The notes beneath the pieces are model-generated. The model worked only from the letters and a program-made list of their open reading frames with translations. It was not told the origin of the DNA and searched no databases. Below are positions 13,720 through 20,643 of a stretch of DNA of 26,817 nucleotides, piece after piece. Numbering within the stretch: the first letter of the stretch is position 1; each line of letters begins with the position of its first letter. The stretch spans positions 1 through 26,817 of the forward strand of contig NZ_JAFREL010000033.1 in the NCBI RefSeq assembly GCF_017377655.1, read 5' to 3'. The position numbers were made by a program, and so were the translations under genes. This DNA comes from Candidatus Enterococcus ferrettii. Its GTDB lineage: Bacteria; Bacillota; Bacilli; Lactobacillales; Enterococcaceae.

Positions 13720-14049
13720 CTAAGTCGTTTCAGTGATTTTAACTACTTCAATATTTGAATCTCTTAGACGTTCTTTTAGCTTGCTGACCGCATCAGTTTC
13801 ATCATTTGCAGGAATATTCCGGCTTCGCTTAATTCCATCAGCGCAACGCTTATAAGCTATATCAAAATATCGCTTATTGGGTCTTTGTCCAATGCCATAT
13901 ACTTTTGTACCTCTATATTTAATTGCACAATCTGCATGCTGCACACGCCAATGACCTCTAACTCTTTCAAAATGACCTTTGCCAGCATCCACGTATTCAC
14001 CGCAGCGGTAGCAGTAACCAGGATATTTGTTTCTCATTAGCTTCACCAT
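13720..14049 (-). CDS. Zinc-finger protein with basic C-terminal domain
   Basis: About 109 residues. The N-terminus carries CYRCGEYVDAGKGHFE and HADC, giving a C-C-H/C zinc site over the first 45 residues. The rest is basic with a KRYFDIAYKRCADGIKRSRN segment and the C-terminal helix TDAVSKLKERLRDSNIEVVK. The ATG at 14035-14037 (MRNKYPGYCY), with GGTG six bases upstream, is an equally good start. Probably nucleic-acid-binding; family not named. Confidence 0.66.
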   Translation of the reverse strand: MVKLMRNKYPGYCYRCGEYVDAGKGHFERVRGHWRVQHADCAIKYRGTKVYGIGQRPNKRYFDIAYKRCADGIKRSRNIPANDETDAVSKLKERLRDSNIEVVKITETT

Positions 14050-14073
14050 TCCGTTCTTTCGGTCTTGATCAGA

Positions 14074-14295
14074 CTATCCTTCAGCGGTAGCTTGGTCATA
14101 CTCATTCCAAAACGACTCTATATCATGATCCATTGCTATTCTCATAAATTCCTTAACGACATCTTTAGAGAATAGTTCAGAATCACAATACTGACTTATC
14201 GTTACTGCTAAGGCAGTCTTTTCGGTCTCCCCAGCAATCAGTTTAGTGACATAGCTATTCATCAACCAGCTGACTTGTTCTTTTTCATCCACCAC
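14074..14295 (-). CDS. Small acidic hypothetical protein
   Basis: 73 residues from GTG 14293-14295, seven bases after GGAG. Helical and acidic (EQVSWLMNSYVTKLIAGETE; ESFWNEYDQATAEG). No motif of known function. It lies in the minus-strand accessory run downstream of the second recombinase. Confidence 0.58.
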   Translation of the reverse strand: MVDEKEQVSWLMNSYVTKLIAGETEKTALAVTISQYCDSELFSKDVVKEFMRIAMDHDIESFWNEYDQATAEG

Positions 14296-14362
14296 TTATC
14301 CACTCCTTTTTCTCTGCTTCATCGGTCGTTAACCGAATCTGTTTAAATCGGATAATTCTCTT

Positions 14363-14662
14363 TTAAAACACTTCATAAATAATATGATATGGAGTACCTT
14401 CTACACGTATTTCCAGCCATTCTAGTATTTCCATCACATTTTCCTCTGACATTTCCAATTGATCTAGATATTCATCTACATACATATCCAGATCAAGTTC
14501 CTGTAGTTGGTCTATTAGAATATCATCAAGCCACTCTTTAGTTACGCCAATAGCAATTCCTTTTACCATTTTTCCTTCTTGATACAAAGGTAGAATCGCC
14601 GCTGCATCATTATCATCGTTTGGAAAATTTCCTGTTGTCTTTCTAAAATCTTTATAAATCAT
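14363..14662 (-). CDS. Small acidic hypothetical protein
   Basis: 99 residues from ATG 14660-14662 (MIYKDFRKTTGNFPNDDNDA), which follows GGAGG at proper spacing; a GTG 48 bases further upstream would include that ribosome binding site in the coding sequence and is rejected. Very acidic: DDILIDQLQELDLDMYVDEY, then more Glu/Asp. Such net charge could suit a DNA mimic, but nothing else supports that. Unrecognised. Confidence 0.6.
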   Translation of the reverse strand: MIYKDFRKTTGNFPNDDNDAAAILPLYQEGKMVKGIAIGVTKEWLDDILIDQLQELDLDMYVDEYLDQLEMSEENVMEILEWLEIRVEGTPYHIIYEVF

Positions 14663-14713
14663 TATTTTTCCTCCATTCCATACTTTCTTCCAAGAACAAT
14701 ACAGTATCACCTA

Positions 14714-14890
14714 TCAGTCACTATCTTCTTGTATTTCTTCATACCGAACGCTGAAAACAAGCGGATCACTGTACAATGCATTGACTGCTTCTTCCATCTC
14801 AGCTACTGTTTTGCTGTATTTTGTAATAGTGTCTTGCATTTCTCGGCCCATAAACCGTTGCTTATAAATTAATCTGTAATCCTTTTTCAA
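14714..14890 (-). CDS. 58-residue early protein with TTG start
   Basis: Reads from TTG at 14888-14890 (GGAGAG nine bases upstream) to TGA at 14714-14716: MKKDYRLIYKQRFMGREMQD, a helix with TITKYSKTVAEMEEAV, then SDPLVFSVRYEEIQEDSD. The beta-alpha-beta pattern (RLIYKQ ... helix ... VFSVRYEEI) suggests a small alpha/beta fold. It fills the gap between the genes at 14662 and 14927. Unknown function. Confidence 0.6.
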   Translation of the reverse strand: MKKDYRLIYKQRFMGREMQDTITKYSKTVAEMEEAVNALYSDPLVFSVRYEEIQEDSD

Positions 14891-14926
14891 TTGTCAATCT
14901 CTCCTATCTACCTTGTTTTAACTAAA

Positions 14927-15928
14927 TCAGCCTACAAATTGGGCATGTTTAGCCTTCAAATCATTTTTACTTGAGTCTATATATAGCAAAGTAGTTTCGG
15001 CGCTGGAATGGCCTAATAGGTCTCTGACATCGTTCAAAGCCATGCCACGGTGACTTGCATCGGTGGCTGTCGTGCGTCTGAATTTGTGTGGATAGGCTTC
15101 CTTAACTCCAGCTCTGCCAGCAATGGTTTTTATCATCTTTTGTATTCCACTAGTACTCATTTCTGACCCGATCCCATCACCTCCGCAAATGATCGGACCA
15201 TGATCATGAGGAAATTTTTCAAGATAAGCGTCTATATAAATTTTGGCTCTAGCGTGAATAAAAACTATTCGCTCTTTGTTTCCTTTACCAATAACGGATA
15301 TTGTTCCACCTGATCGATCATAGTTCTCCATTCTTAAAGTAACCAATTCAGAAACTCGGCAAGCAGTACTCAGCAGCATCTCAAGTACCATCTTTTGTTT
15401 CAAACCTCTACACGAATCTCTTAAAAACTCAACCTCAGCAACAGTGAAAGACTCTAACAGCCTTTTTTCAACTTTTATTTTTTCAATTCTTTTGCTTGGA
15501 TTGGTAGTAATATATTCCTCCTCATACAGCCAAGAAAAGAATCTGACGACAACTCCTCTTTCGTGATCTAAAGTTGAATTGGCGATTTTATCAACTAGAG
15601 TTCGATGTGCAATATAGCTACGGATATCATTTGCTGTAATCTTTTTAAATGGCTTCGAAATGAATCGGTTGAATTTATCAATGTTATACATATAGAGCTG
15701 GATTGAGCGGTCCGATAGTCCCCTAAGTTTCAAACTAATAAAAAATTGTTTGTATGCTGCAATGTCACTCGTTTGGTCGTATATGACGACTTCATTTCTT
15801 GATTCCTCAAGTTGTAACTTTGACAGATTAAAGGTCATTGTGATCTTCAGCTTTCTCAACTGCGCTCCATTGAATTCTTTTTCCAAGTCGGTGACTACTT
15901 TGTTTATGAACTTTTCTTTTAAGTCTAT
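14927..15928 (-). CDS. Second tyrosine recombinase (XerC/D-like), in the replication region
   Basis: About 333 residues. The full active site is present; numbering from the TTG at 15886, these are Arg177 (TACRVSELV), Lys201 (GKGNKER), His267-x-x-Arg270 (PHKFRRT), His293 (LLGHSSAET) and Tyr302 (LLYID). The N-terminal SAM-like DNA-binding domain begins around IAAYKQFFISLKLRG. The frame stays open upstream of that TTG with protein-like sequence (DLKEKFINKVVTDLEKEFNG). The only nearby ribosome binding site, AAAGGA, stands nine bases before an ATA at 15926-15928, so initiation at AUA is proposed. Unlike the integrase at 24784 it has no arm-binding domain. It may resolve replication multimers or invert or mobilise a segment; the target is unknown. 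Confidence 0.85.
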   Translation of the reverse strand: MDLKEKFINKVVTDLEKEFNGAQLRKLKITMTFNLSKLQLEESRNEVVIYDQTSDIAAYKQFFISLKLRGLSDRSIQLYMYNIDKFNRFISKPFKKITANDIRSYIAHRTLVDKIANSTLDHERGVVVRFFSWLYEEEYITTNPSKRIEKIKVEKRLLESFTVAEVEFLRDSCRGLKQKMVLEMLLSTACRVSELVTLRMENYDRSGGTISVIGKGNKERIVFIHARAKIYIDAYLEKFPHDHGPIICGGDGIGSEMSTSGIQKMIKTIAGRAGVKEAYPHKFRRTTATDASHRGMALNDVRDLLGHSSAETTLLYIDSSKNDLKAKHAQFVG

Positions 15929-15944
15929 TTCTTTTGTTCCTTTC

Positions 15945-16211
15945 TTAACGCATCTCGCTACATTGGTCGTCTACCTGCTGATTGAGCAAATCACGAACTA
16001 CTTTGTGTCCTTTTGCAGTAAGGGTTGTTGTCCTAGGCTTGCCATCAATGTATTTGATTAATTTTTGTTCTCTCAACCTATTGATATATTTATGAACTGT
16101 TGAAGAAGAACTTAGCCCTACGATCCCACAGATCTCACGAACCGCCGGCGAATAGTCGTGTTCTTGTCGGTAGTTAAATATGCAAAGAAGAATTCTATTT
16201 GCTGTCTTCAT
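15945..16211 (-). CDS. LexA-like winged-helix DNA-binding protein
   Basis: 88 residues. It matches the N-terminal LexA DNA-binding domain: ILLCIFNYRQEHDYSPAVRE, ICGIVGLSSSSTVHKYINRL (recognition helix), then a wing around KYIDGKPRTTTLTAKG. There is no peptidase domain, so it cannot self-cleave. It starts in an ATGA overlap with the preceding gene. It may compete with host LexA at SOS boxes or regulate phage genes; target is inference. Confidence 0.75.
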   Translation of the reverse strand: MKTANRILLCIFNYRQEHDYSPAVREICGIVGLSSSSTVHKYINRLREQKLIKYIDGKPRTTTLTAKGHKVVRDLLNQQVDDQCSEMR

Positions 16212-16501
16212 CGATCTGCCTTCTTCCTCGGCACCATCCTGGTCAAAACTACCACTGTACGATTGTTTAATTTATCGATCAGGTGATCATCTTCTTTTTG
16301 AGTAGCGATTATTTTTACAACGGCCGTATTCGTCAGAATGTTTTCGACTTCACCAATAAAGGGGAATTTCCATGATTCGCCTTCACGCGGGTAACATAGA
16401 TAAATCCCACCTATTTGAACATTCGGCTTTTTAGCTCGCTTTCGTCTAATCGGTACATTCTTAATTGCGCCCTCTCGGCCAATAAAAGGTTCTGTAATCA
16501 A
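16208..16501 (-). CDS. Small basic hypothetical protein
   Basis: 97 residues from TTG 16499-16501 (GAGGAAA upstream). It is basic, with an Arg/Lys cluster IRRKRAKKPNV, then beta strands (GGIYLCYPREGESWKFPFIG ... TAVVKIIAT) and a basic end (RMVPRKKADR). The central part could be a small barrel that binds nucleic acid. Lies between ssb and the LexA-like gene. Not recognised. Confidence 0.6.
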   Translation of the reverse strand: MITEPFIGREGAIKNVPIRRKRAKKPNVQIGGIYLCYPREGESWKFPFIGEVENILTNTAVVKIIATQKEDDHLIDKLNNRTVVVLTRMVPRKKADR

Positions 16502-16530
16502 TTAATTTCCTCTTTTCTTTTGCATGCTTG

Positions 16531-16992
16531 TTAAAACGGCAGATCGTCATCGGCAATATCGATTGAACTGCTGCTAAAAGGATCAGGGCTGTTCCCAAAA
16601 TCAGGAGTAGCGTTACTCTGCTGCTGTGCATTGCTTCCAGACGGGTTACCATTCTGCCGCTCCTCATTTGCCGATCGGGATTCAAGCAACTGGAAGTTAT
16701 CCGCTACTATCTCAGTTACATATACCCGCTGACCTTGCTGATTCTCATAGTTTCGAGTTTGAATGCGTCCAGTAACACCTAGCAGCGTCCCTTTACGGGC
16801 ATAGTTTGCTAGTGTTTCTGCTGACTTACGCCAAATCACACAGTTGATAAAATCAGCATCTCGATTGCCAGATTGGTTAGTAAAATTACGATTGACTGCT
16901 AAAGTGAACGTAGCCACTCCCATGCCGCTCGCTGTATAACGCAAGTCAGGGTCTTTTGTAAGTCGTCCTACTAAAACTACATTGTTGATCAT
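16531..16992 (-). CDS. ssb: Single-stranded DNA-binding protein
   Basis: 153 residues. An OB-fold starts [20 protein letters not shown] and runs to about residue 105, with [20 protein letters not shown] and [20 protein letters not shown] typical of bacterial SSB. Then comes a Gln/Asn/Ser-rich linker and the acidic tip DIADDDLPF, which recruits partner proteins. AGGAGG precedes the ATG, which overlaps the previous stop. It coats single strands for phage replication and for ERF annealing. Confidence 0.97.
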   Translation of the reverse strand: MINNVVLVGRLTKDPDLRYTASGMGVATFTLAVNRNFTNQSGNRDADFINCVIWRKSAETLANYARKGTLLGVTGRIQTRNYENQQGQRVYVTEIVADNFQLLESRSANEERQNGNPSGSNAQQQSNATPDFGNSPDPFSSSSIDIADDDLPF

Positions 16993-17279
16993 TTAGTGTC
17001 CTCCTGTATTCGTTCATAGAATTTTAAAGCGAATTGCCTTTGCTGCTGATAGCCCTTTTCCATAAGTTCCCAAAAGTCGAAAAATTTCTTCTTTTGTTGA
17101 TTGTGATAAATAAGGTATCCTACCCAATACTGGCAAAATAGCCGTTTAGCTCTTTCGTCTTGTTCAGTACCGCCATTTACTATGTGAGAAGCATAGTTAT
17201 TTAGAAATGGTGTTAAAACGTCCCTGTAATCGTCTGGTAGCTTATTGTGCACTAATTTGAGTAAATCATAGTCTTCCAT
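16989..17279 (-). CDS. Small helical protein between initiator and SSB
   Basis: 96 residues ([20 protein letters not shown]), overlapping both neighbours (14 bases with the initiator, 4 with ssb), which ties it to the replication operon. Mostly helical and aromatic-rich: [20 protein letters not shown] and [20 protein letters not shown]. No ATP-binding motif. It occupies the place where many related phages encode a DnaC-like helicase loader, which is absent here. A role in loading or recruiting host helicase is possible but unproven. Confidence 0.65.
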   Translation of the reverse strand: MEDYDLLKLVHNKLPDDYRDVLTPFLNNYASHIVNGGTEQDERAKRLFCQYWVGYLIYHNQQKKKFFDFWELMEKGYQQQRQFALKFYERIQEDTK

Positions 17280-18045
17280 GTTTCCTGCGCTCCTCTATGA
17301 TTTTATCCGCCTCTAAGAGCACATCTGAATCAGTCTTTCTGCCTTTGGGCGGTTCTTTGATATGTGCTGGTACCTTTTCGAATCTTTTTCCATTCGATTT
17401 TTTCGGAGTAAGGTCATACTCATCTTTGTATCGTTCATCTCTGATCCATCTGAATAGTTCTGCAGGTGAATACCATTTGTTCAATTGAATATATTTCAAG
17501 TAGTCATTGAATCCTTTGTCAAAGTCAGATAAACTATTTTCATCTGTTACCTTTTTCTTAAACTGTTCAAGAGCTTTCTGTTTTTGAGTCTTCTTGGGAT
17601 AGGTTTTCCAATACCCCTCGAAATTCGAGCTATATATATATTTATTAGTTGTATTATTAGACTGTATTATTCTCTTAGAAGTTTTTTTCATGGGGGGTTG
17701 GAAATTTTCTTCACTACCCTCATGAAATTTATTTCCACCCCCATAGAAATCACCAGTGGTCGGAAATGGGCAAATAAAGATTAATCGTTTCGCCACTTCT
17801 AAGGAGTTTTCTTTATACTGCAGTTGAATCCTGATATACTCTCTTGATTCAAGTTTTGATAACCAGTTACTTATTGTTCTCTTGCTTACGTTGTATAATT
17901 CAGCAAAGTACTGGTTAGTTGCCCAGCAATAGCCCATTTCATTCGCAAGGGCTGTTAGTTCGCCATACAACAATTTTGCATTACCTGGTAGTTCAGAATC
18001 GTATCTCACAACTGCTGGTATGATGGCATAGAATCCTTTTTTCAA
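17266..18045 (-). CDS. Replication initiator (HTH plus DnaD-like C-terminal region)
   Basis: 259 residues from a TTG at 18043-18045 after AAGGGGAG. The N-terminal 95 residues are a winged helix of the phage initiator type: FYAIIPAVVRYDSELPGNAK, LTALANEMGYCWATNQYFAE and YNVSKRTISNWLSKLESREY. A low-complexity linker (about 96-140) follows. The C-terminal part, FEGYWKTYPKKTQKQKALEQ and DFDKGFNDYLKYIQLNKWYS, resembles DnaD-like/replisome-organiser modules that contact helicase-loading proteins. DNA encoding the linker contains palindromes and an AT-rich tract, as in phages whose origin lies within the initiator gene (see 17617-17744). Confidence 0.84.
   Translation of the reverse strand: MKKGFYAIIPAVVRYDSELPGNAKLLYGELTALANEMGYCWATNQYFAELYNVSKRTISNWLSKLESREYIRIQLQYKENSLEVAKRLIFICPFPTTGDFYGGGNKFHEGSEENFQPPMKKTSKRIIQSNNTTNKYIYSSNFEGYWKTYPKKTQKQKALEQFKKKVTDENSLSDFDKGFNDYLKYIQLNKWYSPAELFRWIRDERYKDEYDLTPKKSNGKRFEKVPAHIKEPPKGRKTDSDVLLEADKIIEERRKHGRL
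17617..17744. other. Candidate replication origin within the initiator gene
   Basis: Features packed in the linker-coding DNA: palindrome CTCGAAATTCGAG (17617-17629); an AT-only tract right beside it; direct repeats TGTATTATT at 17650-17658 and 17663-17671, 13 bases apart; and an inverted repeat ATGGGGGGTTGGAAA (17690-17704) / TTTCCACCCCCAT (17732-17744). Iterons plus an AT-rich unwinding region are what an origin needs, and phage initiators with this architecture often bind within their own gene. This is inference from layout. Confidence 0.4.
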
Positions 18046-18060
18046 TTGCTCCCCTTCTTT

Positions 18061-18705
18061 CTATCCACCAATTCGTAGTTTTTTTCTGTCTTCAGTGTTC
18101 AGTTTTAGCGGTGTAATATGGTACTTATTTAGGAACTCATCGGTGCCAATTGTGTGTTCTTCAGAATGATGACATCTGCATAAAGCCATGAATCGAAAAT
18201 CTGAATGGTCTATCTTTTTTCTATTTCTGCCCATACCTACAACGTCGACATGTGCAACATCCGCTTGATCTAAGCAGATACAACATTTTCGATATTTTAG
18301 ACAGTGGTAAAACCACGCAGTTTCTTGCAGCAAGTACCTGTATATTTTCGGAATCGGAACACTCCATTTCAAAACAAAATCGATTAGAAATGAAATCCAT
18401 TCTTTAGCCTCTGATTTAGTAGCTTTGCTGTGCTCAAACCATATACCGCCATTCTTTTTGAAATATTCATGCTTCAAATCTTGTTTGCTCCAGTAAGGTT
18501 CCTCACCTTGCCACTTAGCTACATCTGAAATTAAAGCATGGGAAAGAGCATTCTGCTGAGGTGAAATCCCACGATTATCTAGCTCAATAACTTTCACAAA
18601 GTTATCGTCACCGTTTGCCAGTAACTTCAAATACTCTTGATTGAATGCTTCTTCTAGTTCTATCTCTAGGTATCTACCATTCATAGAGATAATCTTGCCT
18701 ATCAT
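18061..18705 (-). CDS. Putative HNH nuclease of the recombination module (HNHc_6-like)
   Basis: 214 residues starting MIGKIISMNGRYLEIELEEA. The C-terminal third holds the HNH-like metal site: CCICLDQADVAHVDVVGMGR with His152, then CRCHHSEEHTIG around 176-187. The N-terminal part has the QNALSHALISDVA segment and a basic YWSKQDLKHEYFKKN stretch seen in this phage family. It overlaps the DUF1351 gene by four bases. These nucleases accompany ERF/RecT annealing proteins and probably process recombination or replication intermediates. Confidence 0.8.
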   Translation of the reverse strand: MIGKIISMNGRYLEIELEEAFNQEYLKLLANGDDNFVKVIELDNRGISPQQNALSHALISDVAKWQGEEPYWSKQDLKHEYFKKNGGIWFEHSKATKSEAKEWISFLIDFVLKWSVPIPKIYRYLLQETAWFYHCLKYRKCCICLDQADVAHVDVVGMGRNRKKIDHSDFRFMALCRCHHSEEHTIGTDEFLNKYHITPLKLNTEDRKKLRIGG

Positions 18706-19676
18706 TCCACTGGCACCACTTGAATCCCGTTCCCAACAATAAAATTATTTAAAGCTTGCATCTGTTCGACAGTCCCAGTAAGTTGCAATGTCGCGGTAAT
18801 AAGCTCCTGCTTTTCCTCGTAAGTTTCTGTAGTAGGCATATTATTGCTTGTACCTAAAGAATTCTCGATAATCTCTCCAGTATCAGGATCAATCAACCCT
18901 GTATTTGTCTCTACTGCATTTGAACGTTCAAGTTCTTTCATAGCAGCTTGATATTCATCTTCTGCAGCACGCTTTCTTTCTGCTTCAAGCATTCGTACTC
19001 GTTTTTCCTCTACAGCTGCTTTTATCTTTTCTCGAATGTCTGCTACACTCCAACCTTGATCAATCATGTTAGCCCACGCATATGGATCTAACCCGGCTAT
19101 TTCCGCATAGTCTGCTATAGTAGCTTTATCAGCTGCTACCCGTTCACGTTCCATAGCAATAATTTTGATTTTATCCTTGATCTCATCAATAACCTTCGGT
19201 CGTACTTCGCCTTTTGCTGTAAAGGAGGCTTTAGTTAACCAATTAGAATGAACCTCGATCACGTTAGCCTCTACGTTGAATTGTTCAGCAAGTTTAGCCA
19301 TTTCCCATTGTATTTTTTCTAAGCGAATAGCTTTTTGTTCTTCCTCGTAATCTTTAACACTTAAATTGATCTTTTCTGATAACACTCCAAGTCTATTAAC
19401 ATAGCCCTTCATGACTTTTTCGAAATCATCAAGTGGCTGTTTAAAATCTTTCTTTATTTCTTTGCGCCGATCTTCCAAGATTTTGATATATTTATTTAAT
19501 TGCGCTCGTGCATCTTTCGCTTCTGGTATGTTGCTGTCTGAAAATATTTGAGCTTCAAAATGCTTTGTAACGTCATTGATCAATTCGTCTAATTGTTTTT
19601 CGTTTTCGATATAAATTTTTGAAGGAGTATAATTCACCGAAAATTTAATGTCTTTTTCTGCTAATTCGTTTTTCAT
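18702..19676 (-). CDS. DUF1351 family protein
   Basis: About 324 residues from ATG 19674-19676 (MKNELAEKDIKFSVNYTPSK), which overlaps the ERF stop as ATGA with GGGGG upstream. A long coiled-coil region, KYIKILEDRRKEIKKDFKQP and later EKIKAAVEEKRVRMLEAERK, is typical of DUF1351 proteins found beside recombination genes in Firmicute phages. The C-terminal 60 residues (LQLTGTVEQMQALNNFIVGN) form a small alpha/beta domain. Function is not established; a structural partner of the annealing machinery is a reasonable guess. Confidence 0.8.
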   Translation of the reverse strand: MKNELAEKDIKFSVNYTPSKIYIENEKQLDELINDVTKHFEAQIFSDSNIPEAKDARAQLNKYIKILEDRRKEIKKDFKQPLDDFEKVMKGYVNRLGVLSEKINLSVKDYEEEQKAIRLEKIQWEMAKLAEQFNVEANVIEVHSNWLTKASFTAKGEVRPKVIDEIKDKIKIIAMERERVAADKATIADYAEIAGLDPYAWANMIDQGWSVADIREKIKAAVEEKRVRMLEAERKRAAEDEYQAAMKELERSNAVETNTGLIDPDTGEIIENSLGTSNNMPTTETYEEKQELITATLQLTGTVEQMQALNNFIVGNGIQVVPVE

Positions 19677-20404
19677 TGTTTTTGCCCCCAAGGTATATTT
19701 TGAATAGTTCCGTAGCCTTCTTCTTGCTGCATTAATTCTTGTTTTCTTCTTTCCTGTTTTTGGCGTTCTTCAAACTGTTTCTTCCATGTTTGAAGGAGCT
19801 TCAAAGCTTTATCGAATTCATCTTCATTTATTTCTTTCAATGCTTTAGTTATCTTCAATTCGACTTTTAAAGTTCCAATTACTTTTCCAGCTTGCGAATT
19901 CGAAAGTTCAGCTACCTCTTCACTTAAACTTTCAATTACAGCGTATTGCTCTTTAGTGATTGTTTTCGGCGGTTGAAGTGGTGTTTCTGGATCATCACCA
20001 GTTGGAATCATGAATAAACTCGTCAATGCGTATTTTAAAGCTCCTGTTTTAGCCTTATAGACTGCTTTATCCCCTGAATCCTGTCCGTCACCGTAACCTT
20101 TCATTTTCACTGATTCGCCACTTTCAGCATCAAAAATTGTATATTCGACTTCTAAACTTACTAACTGCTGGCTCCCGTTTTTCGCTGATATTTGAGTAAT
20201 AGTTCTACTCAATTCGTTTGGAATCATTTGAAGGCCTCTCTCAGTCATTTCTTTTCTCACTACATCTTTAATATCGCTTTCTAGTGCGTAATCATAATGG
20301 TGAAAGTCATTGTGCCCATTCTTTGGAATCCGATCAATTGTTGATGTAATATCGACAAGCTTATTCATCAGATTCTTTTGAGGGTTCTCGATTGTGTCTG
20401 ACAT
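19673..20404 (-). CDS. erf: ERF-family single-strand annealing protein
   Basis: 243 residues from ATG 20402-20404 (MSDTIENPQKNLMNKLVDIT), seven bases after GGAGGG. The longer frame upstream to 20548 crosses this signal and is rejected. The ERF core is clear: RIPKNGHNDFHHYDYALESD at 26-45 and GDGQDSGDKAVYKAKTGALK then YALTSLFMIPTGDDPE at 105-140. ERF proteins form rings that anneal single strands for phage recombination and genome circularisation. The C-terminal 100 residues are Gln/Lys-rich helix that may contact SSB. Confidence 0.93.
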   Translation of the reverse strand: MSDTIENPQKNLMNKLVDITSTIDRIPKNGHNDFHHYDYALESDIKDVVRKEMTERGLQMIPNELSRTITQISAKNGSQQLVSLEVEYTIFDAESGESVKMKGYGDGQDSGDKAVYKAKTGALKYALTSLFMIPTGDDPETPLQPPKTITKEQYAVIESLSEEVAELSNSQAGKVIGTLKVELKITKALKEINEDEFDKALKLLQTWKKQFEERQKQERRKQELMQQEEGYGTIQNIPWGQKQ

Positions 20405-20446
20405 TTTATCCCTCCTGTGATATAATTTAGAAAAATATTTGTGTTT

Positions 20447-20481
20447 GCGACTTACTACTTGGCGGTGGAAGTCGCTTTTTT
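20447..20481 (+). terminator. Plus-strand terminator inside the minus-strand early operon
   Basis: Stem GCGACTT (20447-20453) / AAGTCGC (20469-20475), loop 15 nt, followed by six T (20476-20481) on the plus strand. On the minus strand no T-run follows. It overlaps the 3' end of the small gene 20455-20589. No plus-strand gene is visible just upstream, so it may stop antisense transcripts travelling rightward into the early control region. Confidence 0.65.
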
Positions 20482-20589
20482 CATTGCTGCTATATGTTGC
20501 TTGGCTAAGATTGTGGACTTGGTATGTCTCCACCAGAGATCTGCGCATATTTTCCCAATCCGTAACATTTCTTTTCGTTCATTTTCCAT
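20455..20589 (-). CDS. Small basic early protein (44 aa)
   Basis: Starts ATG 20587-20589 nine bases after AAAGGA and reads MENERKEMLRIGKICADLWW followed by RHTKSTILAKQHIAAMKK. Basic and helical, perhaps nucleic-acid-binding. A frame extending to 20661 is open, but the internal start has the better ribosome site. The 3' end is shared with the plus-strand terminator stem. Unrecognised. Confidence 0.55.
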   Translation of the reverse strand: MENERKEMLRIGKICADLWWRHTKSTILAKQHIAAMKKATSTAK

Positions 20590-20609
20590 GGATTTCAATC
20601 CTTTTACTT

Positions 20610-20618
20610 TGTTATAAT
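20610..20618 (+). promoter_or_regulatory. Extended -10 promoter of the plus-strand moron gene
   Basis: TGTTATAAT: consensus TATAAT (20613-20618) with the TGn extension (20610-20612), 26 bases before the ATG at 20644. The extended -10 can replace a -35, which is poor here. It points against the early operon, so the gene can be transcribed in the lysogen. Confidence 0.65.
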
Positions 20619-20643
20619 GTGTTAAAAACGGTGGTGCCTCATA

